Virus record (IMG/VR): IMGVR_UViG_3300007734_000753
Location: 1-64,000 of that record
Reading direction: 5' to 3' (one strand)
Origin: a virus
DNA length: 64,000 nucleotides
A program made the position numbers and the translations under genes. Positions 19,023 to 26,405 of this stretch are shown one piece after another (the stretch's first letter is position 1; each line of letters opens with the position of its first letter). Under the pieces are notes generated by a model that made no database searches, was not told where the DNA came from, and worked only from the letters and a program-made list of their open reading frames with translations.

Positions 19023-20036
19023 ATGAAAAAGCTGCTGATACTTTTATTATTATTTATTCCAAAAGTTGCTGACGCTTGGGAATCAACTATAGGCGTTGGT
19101 GCTTATGCGAGAAGATTTAATGAAAAGGATCAGCTTGGTGCTCTTTCTAAAGATGAAGGTCTAAAACCAGAGAGTTCGGCTGGGTTGGCACTGAACGGTT
19201 CATTTCTGTTCAATGTCAGCCCTTCCCTATTATTTGGTCCAGATTTAACAATAACTTATTCTTGGTTATCTGCGCCACAACAAGACAATTTACAAACTCA
19301 AAGTCTTATCGCTGCTGGTAATTTACAATATAATGATAACGGCTTTAGTTTGGCTCTAAAATCCGGTTTTATTCTAAACTCACTTACTACTGAATATGAT
19401 ATAAAGATTGATTTTGATACAGGTTTTATAACTTCTGTGAAGGTTGGTTCAGAGGTTATGGATTCCGCAAGATTTTATTTTGAGCCACAGCTAATCATAA
19501 CTCCATCAACTGAGGCGAAGAATGTTTTTGTAAATTCATTTGCTTTGGTTATTGGTATTGAAAATGTATTTAGACCAAAGAAAAAGATTGAGGTTGTGAA
19601 AGTTGTAGAGGCTATTGTTGAACCTCCTAAAGAAATAACTCCCGTAAAATTACCAGAAGTTATTACACCAGTTGCCGCTCCACCTATTATTGTTGTAGCT
19701 CCAATCGTCGTTGAGCCACCAAAAGAAATAACGCCAGTAAAATTGCCAGAACCTCCAACGCCAGTTCAGCCTGTCGAAAAACCAAAGCCATTAGTTCTAA
19801 AATTTGATGGAAATGAACTATCACCAGAATCTATTGGCTTTTTAGAGAATATTGTAAAAATTCATAATAGTGTTGCCTCTGTTATCAAAGTCAATCACAG
19901 CAGAGGAAATAATGCTAAAAAGAAAGCAGAAATATTATACACTTGGTTTACTAATCATGGAGCGAAGAAAAAAGAGGTATTGGTAGTTCCCGGTCTAAAA
20001 GGCAAGGAAATAAGAATCGAAGTCGTTCCAAAGTAG
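19023..20036 (+). CDS. Exported outer-membrane-like protein with Pro-rich linker and OmpA-like tail
   Basis: A signal peptide (KKLLILLLLFIPKVADA, probable cleavage after residue 18) leads into about 170 residues of alternating hydrophobic strands ('TIGVGAYARRF', 'SLLFGPDLTITYSWL', 'FSLALKSGFIL') that could form a small beta barrel. Residues 199-250 are a Pro/Val-rich linker with the unit VEPPKEITPVKLPE present twice (from residues 199 and 230). The last 80 residues ('LVLKFDGNELSPESIGFLENI ... IKVNHSRGNNAKKKAEILYTWF') loosely follow the OmpA C-terminal peptidoglycan-binding pattern, but I do not see all its key residues. It is two bases after the Cys-rich lipoprotein and in front of a second lipoprotein. 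Probable envelope location; function unknown. Confidence 0.6.
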   Translation: MKKLLILLLLFIPKVADAWESTIGVGAYARRFNEKDQLGALSKDEGLKPESSAGLALNGSFLFNVSPSLLFGPDLTITYSWLSAPQQDNLQTQSLIAAGNLQYNDNGFSLALKSGFILNSLTTEYDIKIDFDTGFITSVKVGSEVMDSARFYFEPQLIITPSTEAKNVFVNSFALVIGIENVFRPKKKIEVVKVVEAIVEPPKEITPVKLPEVITPVAAPPIIVVAPIVVEPPKEITPVKLPEPPTPVQPVEKPKPLVLKFDGNELSPESIGFLENIVKIHNSVASVIKVNHSRGNNAKKKAEILYTWFTNHGAKKKEVLVVPGLKGKEIRIEVVPK

Positions 20037-20042
20037 GGCAAA

Positions 20043-22127
20043 ATGAAAAAATTATCTTTATTATTATTGTTGGTGGCTTGTTCTAACGCCGATCCAACAA
20101 CTCAATCTTCTTTATCTATTGGCGGTAGTTTTATATTTGATGCCGGAACTCAAACGGAAAAAGACGCCGAAGAAGATACCAAAGAACAAACTTTTGATAC
20201 TGTATCGTCTGAAGATATACAGGATATAGTTGAGGACATACAACAAGATATAACAGAAGATTCACAGACAGATGTAGTAGAACAAATAGACACTATAAAA
20301 GATACCAAACCAATTTGCGTCGATGAAGATGGTGATGGATATGGTGAAAATTGCTCTAAGGGCAGCGACTGCGATGATGCCAATCCAAATTTCACAACGT
20401 ATTGCCCAGACTGTAAAAAAGGCAATTATCCCGGCTGTATTTGCTCTGGTAAATCCGCTCCATGCTATTCAGCAGATCCAACAACAAAAGCCGTTGGTCA
20501 ATGTAAAGCAGGAACGCAAGCTTGCAAATCTGGTATTTGGCAAGTTTGTATTGGTGAGATAACACCTTCACCAGAAGTTTGTGATAACATTGATAATGAC
20601 TGTGATGGTCAAATCGACGAAGGCGTAAAATCTTCTTGCGGAACTTGTGATCTTACTTGCGTAAAACAATCAGTCGGAGTCAATGAACCTATTATTCTCA
20701 ACTCCGAGAACTCTTCTGGTGTCGGTATTGATCCAAATACAGGCTTTATAAAGATTGATTCAAGCCAAATCTCATTGAAGCTCAAGTTCTTGTGGGCTTC
20801 TAATTCAAGTGAAAATACTGTATCAAAAGTTGATTGTAAGACAATAAAAGAATCTGGTCGTTATCAAGTATGTAATAATCCCTCAAGAACATCTGTAGAT
20901 CTTGATGGAAATGTATTTGCTGCCTGTCGTGGTGATGGTAAGGTAGCAAAAATTATTGCGGATAAAAAGAACTGTATTGATAAAAATGGAAATGGTGTTA
21001 TTGAGACAAGCGAAGATCTAAATGGTGATGGCAATATATCTGGTAATGAAATGGCGAATAATGATGAATGTATCCAATTTATCGTTCAGCCATTAGGCAA
21101 TCAATCCTCTTATCCCGGCTCAAGAGGTGCGGCAGTTGATAAGTTCAATAATGTTTATATTGGTTATTGGAATGAAGCCAAAGTTGCCTATGTTGATGGA
21201 AAAACAGGGGCAACGATAAAAATAATTGATTGGCAATGCCCGACTTATGGTCTAGTTGTTGATCAAAAAGGAACTCTATGGGGTCAAGGTAATGGCTGCG
21301 GTTGGCTAATGTCCTACAATCCAACCAGCGGTCAATGGGCAAAAGCTTCCTCATATGGGGCAAATGGAATTAGTGCTTATGGAATCAATGTTGATGGTAA
21401 AGGTCGTATTTGGGTTGGAGGAAGTTTGGCTCGCTATAATCCAGCAGATGGAAGCTGGATGAAATGTAATATAGGTTGTGCTGGTATTGCTACGGCAAAC
21501 GACGGCATGGTTTGGCTAGCAAAAGATGGAAGCGGTATTGGAAAAGTTGATGGTGAAAATTGTGCTCAACTTGGAACTGTGAATAGTGGTGGCGCTCCGC
21601 ATGGTTGTGCTGTTGATTTTGATGGTTATGTTTGGGGTGTGAATCTTGGCGGAAACTCCGTTGATAAAATTGAACCCGGCAAGACAGGGCAACAAATAGG
21701 ACCATTATTAGGCTCTAGAAAAATAGGAAGCGGTCCATACACATATTCAGACATGACTGGATATACACTCAATTATTTTACCGCTCCAAAGGGCTTATTT
21801 ACAACAACCTTCTTCGCTGGTGGAAATGGTAATCCCATTTCGCAGATGAAGCCAAAGGCTGTATGGCAAGAACTAAATGTCGAAGCTATGTTGCCCCCTG
21901 CCACAAAAGTCCATATTCGTGTTCGTGCGGGCGATACAAAAGATCAATTAGATAATGGAAACTGGATAGACATTATGGATTTGACAGATATGGCGCAAAT
22001 GCCAGTTGATTTATCACAGAAAAACATTATTGGAATAATGCTTCAGATAGAGATAAACCTCATCACAGAAGATAAAAAGGTAAGTCCTTCTGTTGGCTCA
22101 ATAACAGCTAAGGCAAAACTACAATAA
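20043..22127 (+). CDS. Lipoprotein with MopE-like metal motifs, EF-hand loops and beta-propeller
   Basis: The signal peptide ends in lipobox LVAC (Cys13, then Ser, which favours outer-membrane sorting in Gram-negatives). After an acidic linker comes a MopE-type motif pair: 'VDEDGDGYG...GSDCDDANP' (from residue 93) and 'EVCDNIDNDCDGQIDEG' near residue 180. Two tandem EF-hand-type calcium loops, DKNGNGVIETSE (313-324) and DLNGDGNISGNE (325-336), precede repeated blades such as 'GLVVDQKGTLWGQGNG' and 'GINVDGKGRIWVGG' that resemble NHL/streptogramin-lyase beta-propellers. The C-terminus is a beta-type domain. The combination is typical of Myxococcota-like surface proteins and probably needs calcium. 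Third gene of the exported cassette; role in infection unknown. Confidence 0.65.
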   Translation: MKKLSLLLLLVACSNADPTTQSSLSIGGSFIFDAGTQTEKDAEEDTKEQTFDTVSSEDIQDIVEDIQQDITEDSQTDVVEQIDTIKDTKPICVDEDGDGYGENCSKGSDCDDANPNFTTYCPDCKKGNYPGCICSGKSAPCYSADPTTKAVGQCKAGTQACKSGIWQVCIGEITPSPEVCDNIDNDCDGQIDEGVKSSCGTCDLTCVKQSVGVNEPIILNSENSSGVGIDPNTGFIKIDSSQISLKLKFLWASNSSENTVSKVDCKTIKESGRYQVCNNPSRTSVDLDGNVFAACRGDGKVAKIIADKKNCIDKNGNGVIETSEDLNGDGNISGNEMANNDECIQFIVQPLGNQSSYPGSRGAAVDKFNNVYIGYWNEAKVAYVDGKTGATIKIIDWQCPTYGLVVDQKGTLWGQGNGCGWLMSYNPTSGQWAKASSYGANGISAYGINVDGKGRIWVGGSLARYNPADGSWMKCNIGCAGIATANDGMVWLAKDGSGIGKVDGENCAQLGTVNSGGAPHGCAVDFDGYVWGVNLGGNSVDKIEPGKTGQQIGPLLGSRKIGSGPYTYSDMTGYTLNYFTAPKGLFTTTFFAGGNGNPISQMKPKAVWQELNVEAMLPPATKVHIRVRAGDTKDQLDNGNWIDIMDLTDMAQMPVDLSQKNIIGIMLQIEINLITEDKKVSPSVGSITAKAKLQ

Positions 22128-22131
22128 GCAA

Positions 22132-22143
22132 ACTACTTATAGT
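22132..22143 (+). promoter_or_regulatory. Variant late promoter element ACTACTTATAGT
   Basis: This differs by one base from the ACTATTTATAGT copies at 30050 and 58272. It lies 18 bases upstream of the endolysin start and before a GGAGG ribosome site, so it may drive the lysis module. Confidence 0.35.
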
Positions 22144-22161
22144 ACAAACGGAGGATAAACA

Positions 22162-23100
22162 ATGCTAATAAAAAGAGGTATGACAGGTCCATTAGTTGCT
22201 GCTCTACAGCAAAACTTGGAAGATCTAGGATATGAACTAGGAAATGTTGATGGTGCTTTTGGTAAGAACACCGAAGCTGCTGTAAAAGATTTTCAAGGTA
22301 AAAAAGGACTTGGTGCCGATGGCGTTGTTGGTCCAAAAACATTACAAGCAATTGATGCTGCCCTAAAAGCTGCTGGCAAAGAAGGCGCTGAATTTGATGA
22401 TCAACCAGAAGAAGCCCCAGCAGTTATTCAAGAAGTAAATGTAAAAATGGGTTGGGTCACTTGCCCTGCTGATAAATATCCCGGCAAAGACGGCTATGGC
22501 TCAACAATTTTGAGAACTGATGCTGCGGCAGCATATAAAGAACTAAAAGCCGAAGTAAATGCTCTCGGTGGCGTTGTAACTTCTGCTGGTGGTCGTCGTG
22601 CTCTAAGCTCTGGTGCCGGTCCAGCAAGATCAAAAACCTCAATGCATTATACAGGTTTAGCTTTTGATATGTCATTAGCAACTGGTATGCAAAGCACAGA
22701 AAGAGATCCTTTCTTATGTGTGAGAGTTCCAGATAGCCGCAAATGGACTGTTTGGTGTAAATCAGACAAAGCCTCAGAAGTAGAATTAGATGTTGTAACT
22801 TGCTCAACTGTAAAAGGCAAGACACAACTAAAAACAACCAAAATAAAAGTAAAAGCTTTCAACTTTACCGAAGTTGCTGAAAAACATGGCTTCTACAGCA
22901 TTTCAGCTCGCAAGTCCTTCTTTGAGGGTGGTGCTTATGGTGGAGCCGAGTGGTGGCACTTCCAATACAACAAGGCTCTTACAAAGGGTCAAAGCAAGTT
23001 CGGTGAAGAACTATTAAAAGTTTATTCTCTAAATGAGGCTCAAAAGTTCGTTTATTGGAACGAAGTAAAAGACAATGTTTACGGCGTAAACTGGTTCTAA
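22162..23100 (+). CDS. Endolysin: peptidoglycan-binding domain plus M15-type peptidase
   Basis: Residues 1-70 form a PG_binding_1 domain ('MTGPLVAALQQNLEDLGYE', 'DGAFGKNTEAAVKDFQ', 'GVVGPKTLQAI'). The C-terminal part is a peptidase of the M15 (VanY/D,D-carboxypeptidase-like) type: SMHYTGLAFD gives H162 and D169 of the zinc site, and GGAEWWHFQ gives E263 and H266. M15 enzymes cleave peptide bonds in the cell-wall stem or cross-link, so this is the lysis enzyme. There is no signal peptide, so release would depend on the holin-like protein at 24321. GGAGG precedes the ATG at good distance. A 50-residue insertion between the metal ligands is longer than in compact M15 endolysins. Confidence 0.85.
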   Translation: MLIKRGMTGPLVAALQQNLEDLGYELGNVDGAFGKNTEAAVKDFQGKKGLGADGVVGPKTLQAIDAALKAAGKEGAEFDDQPEEAPAVIQEVNVKMGWVTCPADKYPGKDGYGSTILRTDAAAAYKELKAEVNALGGVVTSAGGRRALSSGAGPARSKTSMHYTGLAFDMSLATGMQSTERDPFLCVRVPDSRKWTVWCKSDKASEVELDVVTCSTVKGKTQLKTTKIKVKAFNFTEVAEKHGFYSISARKSFFEGGAYGGAEWWHFQYNKALTKGQSKFGEELLKVYSLNEAQKFVYWNEVKDNVYGVNWF

Positions 23101-23111
23101 GGAGTAAAAAT

Positions 23112-23456
23112 ATGGATAACAAGTTATTAAAAAAATTAATCATGGAAGAATTAAAAGTATTATTGAAAGAGGAAGTAGGAGGTTCTACCGCAAATCATCC
23201 TTGCGTAAAAGGCGATCCTATTCGTCCCGGCTATAGAAGTGTAAATGATGATACAAGCTCTCTTCAGCCAGCAGAAGCACAATTATCAAAAGCAAGATGC
23301 TTTAGAGCCGCAATCAATCTTACAGAACAAGCAAAAAAAACAACACCAACTGGCGGCGGGGCAGATCGTGGCGCGTATGTGCCAACCCCACAGGGAGAAA
23401 AACTTCTCAACATGGCGAAGCAAGCAATTGAAACTTATTTCCAACTGCAGAAATAA
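23112..23456 (+). CDS. Small protein with prohead-targeting-like N-terminal helix
   Basis: The start is the ATG at 23112, preceded by AAGGAG; an upstream in-frame start inside the endolysin gene is unlikely. The 114-residue protein begins MDNKLLKKLIMEELKVLLKE, an amphipathic helix of the same style as the starts of proteins at 24760, 31912, 32766 and 55864. Both IME and LKE fit the [LI]xE cleavage preference of T4-type prohead protease. The rest ('HPCVKGDPIRPGYRSV', then a helix) has no known motif. Possibly an internal virion protein; its lysis-module position leaves other roles open. Confidence 0.6.
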   Translation: MDNKLLKKLIMEELKVLLKEEVGGSTANHPCVKGDPIRPGYRSVNDDTSSLQPAEAQLSKARCFRAAINLTEQAKKTTPTGGGADRGAYVPTPQGEKLLNMAKQAIETYFQLQK

Positions 23457-23466
23457 AGGGTAAATC

Positions 23467-23880
23467 ATGACTAACTGGCTAAAAAACAATTGGGCTACTT
23501 TGCTTGTGTTTGTTGTTGTATTATCCGCTGCTTTATGGATCAAAGGTAAATTTGATGAAAGCAATACAGAGGAAGTAAAGCAACAATATATAAAGCAAAT
23601 GGAAGATCAAAGAAAGTCTTTTGATTCTCAAATAAAAGAGATAAATAAGATTAATGAAGAAGCTTTATCAAAACAAAAAGAGTTGGCTTTACAACATCAA
23701 CAAACTTTAGAGAACCTACAACAGCAATTTGATGAAAAAGTATCTGAACTTGAAGAGTTGAAAAAACTAAAAGTAAAAGAACTTACAAAGCAGCTTACTG
23801 ATGATCCAGAAGTTGCTGTTCATGAAATGGCTCATAAGTTTGGTTTTGATGTTGTCGTTGTTCCCGAGGAAGAACCATGA
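23467..23880 (+). CDS. Membrane-anchored coiled-coil protein, i-spanin (Rz)-like
   Basis: Residues 5-25 form one membrane segment (WATLLVFVVVLSAALWI), followed by about 85 residues of charged coiled coil rich in Gln, Glu and Lys. That is the layout of Rz-type inner-membrane spanins, which span the periplasm in Gram-negative hosts at the last step of lysis. It lies between the endolysin and a holin-like gene and overlaps the next gene by four bases (ATGA). No lipoprotein o-spanin is embedded in it. Similarity is structural, not by sequence family, so the call is moderate. Confidence 0.55.
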   Translation: MTNWLKNNWATLLVFVVVLSAALWIKGKFDESNTEEVKQQYIKQMEDQRKSFDSQIKEINKINEEALSKQKELALQHQQTLENLQQQFDEKVSELEELKKLKVKELTKQLTDDPEVAVHEMAHKFGFDVVVVPEEEP

Positions 23881-24308
23881 ATAAAATAATAGCATTTATA
23901 TTATGTTTCTTGTTTCCTCTATCAGCGTTCGCAGATAACGGCAAAGTTGCTTCAATTAGAGAAAGCCAGAAAGCTCCATTTACAGGCTTTCTTTTTGATG
24001 CCGCAGCATTTGCTAAGATAGAAGTTGATAAACAAACCATTATTGAGAAATATGAACTTGAGAAAAAGTTATTAATTGAAAAATGCGAGGCAGAGAAAAA
24101 GTTTCTAAATGAAACTTGTATCAACGAAAAAGATGTTTTAGTCAAAACAAACGACGTTGTTCTCAAAGGAAAAGATGAAGAAATAACAAGGCTAAATAAA
24201 ATTATTGCTGATATGGCTCCACCAAATAGAGGCTTATGGCTTGGGCTTGGTGCGGCAGCAGGAATAGCAATTAGTCTTACAACAGTCTATTTAGTAAAGA
24301 ACTTATAG
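23877..24308 (+). CDS. Exported coiled-coil protein with C-terminal membrane anchor
   Basis: The protein has an N-terminal signal (KIIAFILCFLFPLSAFA, probable cleavage before Asp20), a helical Lys/Glu-rich middle with three Cys ('KLLIEKCEAEKKFLNETC'), and a C-terminal membrane segment (LWLGLGAAAGIAISLTTVYLV). It would be periplasmic and anchored by its C-terminus. It has no lipobox, so it is not a classical o-spanin or u-spanin, but its place between the Rz-like and holin-like genes argues for a part in lysis. The ATGA overlap with the gene before indicates coupled translation. Confidence 0.55.
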   Translation: MNKIIAFILCFLFPLSAFADNGKVASIRESQKAPFTGFLFDAAAFAKIEVDKQTIIEKYELEKKLLIEKCEAEKKFLNETCINEKDVLVKTNDVVLKGKDEEITRLNKIIADMAPPNRGLWLGLGAAAGIAISLTTVYLVKNL

Positions 24309-24320
24309 GAGTGCTAATGT

Positions 24321-24773
24321 ATGGGAATCAAAGAAACAATTTCAGACGCAATAAAGAAAGAGGGTCAAGTGCAAGTCCCAGAAGATAAACAAAATCGTTT
24401 TAATGTAATCTTCCAAAAAATGATGAGTGTGAGATGGTATATCACATTTATCACAATGATTACTTTACTTGCTATTCTCTGCGGTATTGTGCTTTCTATT
24501 ATGGTAAAAGCTGATATGGCTCAAGAGTGGAAAGAGATTTTATTGCTTATTCTTGGCGCTTTTATTGGTTCTTATAACAGAGTTATTGACTTTTGGTTTA
24601 ATAATTCACAAAGAGATCAGATAATGCTACAGAAGATTGATGAAGAAGACGATCCACCGGGAACTCCAAAATCAGATACACTTACTGTCTCCCCAGCGCA
24701 AGACGCAATTGAAGTTAAAATGCCCGAACCTACACCAGTAAAATCAAAGGAAGAAAAAAATGAAGATAAGTGA
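24321..24773 (+). CDS. Holin-like membrane protein
   Basis: The 150-residue protein has two membrane segments at about residues 40-62 (WYITFITMITLLAILCGIVL) and 71-87 (ILLLILGAFIGSYNRVI), followed by 'DFWFNNSQRDQ' and a Pro/Asp/Glu-rich cytoplasmic tail. The 'GAFIGSYNRVIDFWFNNS' block resembles the three-TM holin group known from gene transfer agents and marine phages (pattern G.f...v..fWF..S). Holins time lysis by opening the inner membrane; the endolysin at 22162 lacks a signal peptide and would need one. The start is the ATG at 24321 after AGGAG. Confidence 0.6.
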   Translation: MGIKETISDAIKKEGQVQVPEDKQNRFNVIFQKMMSVRWYITFITMITLLAILCGIVLSIMVKADMAQEWKEILLLILGAFIGSYNRVIDFWFNNSQRDQIMLQKIDEEDDPPGTPKSDTLTVSPAQDAIEVKMPEPTPVKSKEEKNEDK

Positions 24774-25098
24774 ACTCAAACAAATAATAAAAGAAGAACT
24801 ACAAAAAGCCCTAGCGGAAGAAAAAGAACTAACAGCAAGAGAAAAGAAACTAGCAGCGATGCGTCCACCAGAGGATAAAATTACTAGAGGTGATGTTATT
24901 GCAGCCGCACAAAAAAAGAAAGCTGGTCAACTAGATGAAGAAGAAGCACAACATCTTTCTAAAGCTGAAAAGAAAGAAAAAGAAAAAATTGTAAAAGGCA
25001 TGAAAGACAAGAAGTCAGATTTTGAGAAAAGATACCCCGGTCGTGGTGAAGAAGTAATGTATGCAACTGCTACAAAAAAAGCTAAAGAAATGAAATAA
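24760..25098 (+). CDS. Small charged protein with prohead-targeting-like helix
   Basis: The 112-residue, very Lys/Glu-rich protein begins MKISELKQIIKEELQKALAE, one of the shared N-terminal amphipathic helices of this phage. Its C-terminal end ('DFEKRYPGRGEEVMYATATKKAKEM') is a motif I know from many phages, often annotated only as hypothetical. IKE and LAE sites fit gp21-type processing. It overlaps the holin-like gene by 14 bases. Inference: internal or DNA-associated virion protein. Confidence 0.6.
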   Translation: MKISELKQIIKEELQKALAEEKELTAREKKLAAMRPPEDKITRGDVIAAAQKKKAGQLDEEEAQHLSKAEKKEKEKIVKGMKDKKSDFEKRYPGRGEEVMYATATKKAKEMK

Positions 25099-25134
25099 AA
25101 ACTATATAATATACACAAAGGAGGTGATGACAAT

Positions 25135-25236
25135 ATGGCTACTAAACCAAGCAAAATTCCAGTAAAGAATCCCGGTCCAAATGAGAAATCAGGCGGCAAG
25201 CTCAAGCCACTCGGCGGCGGCAAGAAAGGCAAATAA
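25135..25236 (+). CDS. Tiny basic protein, 33 aa
   Basis: A very strong ribosome site (AAAGGAGGTGAT) stands directly before an ATG that opens a 33-codon frame encoding a Lys/Gly/Pro-rich peptide ending in LGGGKKGK. A strong intrinsic terminator follows 16 bases after the stop. The near-perfect ribosome site and the terminator argue that it is really expressed. Function unknown. Confidence 0.55.
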   Translation: MATKPSKIPVKNPGPNEKSGGKLKPLGGGKKGK

Positions 25237-25251
25237 TCTAGAAATAGATTG

Positions 25252-25290
25252 AATCCCCTGCAAGTTACTATTTACTTGCAGGGGATTTTT
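25252..25290 (+). terminator. Intrinsic terminator with promoter-like motif in its loop
   Basis: The arms AATCCCCTGCAAGT (25252-25265) and ACTTGCAGGGGATT (25274-25287) pair perfectly over 14 bp and run into five T. The loop contains the late motif ACTATTTAC (25267-25275). Confidence 0.9.
25267..25275 (+). promoter_or_regulatory. Candidate late promoter element in terminator loop
   Basis: ACTATTTAC sits in the loop of the terminator, 23 bases before the ATG at 25299. That is the same distance as for other copies of this motif. A transcript starting here would lack the left terminator arm and escape termination. Confidence 0.4.
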
Positions 25291-25298
25291 GTATATAA

Positions 25299-25559
25299 AT
25301 GAAACTAGAGATTCTGATAGAAATGTGTAAAGCAATGGGCGTATCATACGCATATCCACTTCCTCTTTCTTATACAGAAGATGAGCCAAGCGATGATGAA
25401 CAATGTGATACAAAACATGCTACAATTTCTGTAAAAGAAGTGCCATATGATAATGTGCCAGATGGTGCTGCATATCTAATGAACTACCAAATTTTTGAGA
25501 AAAATGAAAAACAAAGACCCAAACTTCGTACCAAAATTAGAAAAAGCCATAGAAAATAA
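25299..25559 (+). CDS. Small acidic hypothetical protein, 86 aa
   Basis: The ATG follows the terminator closely and has no clear ribosome site. The product is acidic in the middle ('YTEDEPSDDEQCD') and basic at the end, where it overlaps the next gene by 56 bases in another frame. It does not look like a simple shadow, since its first 200 bases contain no other plausible gene. No family recognised. Confidence 0.45.
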   Translation: MKLEILIEMCKAMGVSYAYPLPLSYTEDEPSDDEQCDTKHATISVKEVPYDNVPDGAAYLMNYQIFEKNEKQRPKLRTKIRKSHRK

Positions 25560-25866
25560 ATATGGCGAGATTGCTACGAGAAATCCTTCTTACTTCTGGG
25601 ATGAAGAAAAAGAGAAGGCGTATATTGAACAACTCAAAGAAGAGACAGAAAAACCACCAGAATATACAACTATTCAATCAGATGGTTTTTTTATCAAAAA
25701 GAAACTATTTATGAAAGCGAATCAAAGAACATGCTCGCAATGCGAAAAATACTCTTTTGATTCCAAGGACGACTTATACATAAACAAATTTGAGACTTGT
25801 TTCAAGTGTTATGTAATTTACATTGAAGGCAGAGAAGAAAAATGGCTGAAAAAGAAAACTCCGTAA
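25504..25866 (+). CDS. Zinc-ribbon protein upstream of the terminase genes
   Basis: The likely start is the ATG at 25504; a TTG nine bases upstream is in frame. The 120-residue protein has two Cys-x2-Cys pairs ('RTCSQCEKYSF' and 'ETCFKCYVIY', about 22 residues apart), a typical zinc ribbon, followed by 'YIEGREEKWLKKK'. Such proteins are found near packaging genes of environmental T4-like phages, with unknown role. Nucleic-acid binding is plausible but inferred. It overlaps the next gene by 25 bases. Confidence 0.6.
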   Translation: MKNKDPNFVPKLEKAIENKYGEIATRNPSYFWDEEKEKAYIEQLKEETEKPPEYTTIQSDGFFIKKKLFMKANQRTCSQCEKYSFDSKDDLYINKFETCFKCYVIYIEGREEKWLKKKTP

Positions 25867-26405
25867 CCACTTATGATATAGTAAAAGCGCTATCACAAGC
25901 TGCCTCTGTATATGATGGTGCTCATGATAAAGATGGCGAACCAGTAAAAGCTGGTCTTTCCAGAGAAGAAGGAAACCCTCTTCTTGACAAAAGATGCATT
26001 GATGGCTTCAAGGTAAAGTTTGGCGGTCAACACATGATCCTAACCTATCATACTGAATGCCTTCTCTCTGATATACACAAGATGGGCATTGAAAAGTACG
26101 AAAATGAGATCGAAGGTCACATAAAAGACATTATAAATTTTATCAAGAAAGATTATAAGAATCATGCCAAAGGTTCAGTCTCCCTTACTCAAGAAGGCGA
26201 GACAGACATTTTGATCGAGCCAGTATCAAGAATTCGCACCACGGTTAGAGCAGTTGCTAAATTCAAGATCGGCTCTATAAAAGATATGGATGAAATGCCC
26301 GGTAAAAGAGATGATAGAAAAGATGTAAAGTCTCACAACGAATTAGGCGGGCTTGGTGGTAAAAGACCATCAAATGATACAAGAAAGAAAACAGATGAAG
26401 ATTAA
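25842..26405 (+). CDS. Conserved protein next to TerL, possible small packaging subunit
   Basis: This 187-residue protein is encoded just before the large terminase gene and overlaps it by one base (TAATG). It has a charged C-terminus rich in Asp, Lys and Arg, and a central alpha/beta region ('FKVKFGGQHMILTYHTECLLSDI'). The position is where T4-like phages carry the small terminase subunit gp16, but I do not see the expected helix-turn-helix plus coiled-coil layout. A virion or packaging role is therefore only inferred. GAGAAGAAAA precedes the ATG. Confidence 0.5.
   Translation: MAEKENSVTTYDIVKALSQAASVYDGAHDKDGEPVKAGLSREEGNPLLDKRCIDGFKVKFGGQHMILTYHTECLLSDIHKMGIEKYENEIEGHIKDIINFIKKDYKNHAKGSVSLTQEGETDILIEPVSRIRTTVRAVAKFKIGSIKDMDEMPGKRDDRKDVKSHNELGGLGGKRPSNDTRKKTDED

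Noticed and set aside
23055-23111. Upstream extension of the gene at 23112
   Set aside because: The earlier start lies inside the endolysin gene without a ribosome site, while AAGGAG stands before the ATG at 23112.
25842-26405. Firm call of small terminase subunit
   Set aside because: Position fits, but the expected helix-turn-helix and coiled coil are not evident, so only a tentative description was given.
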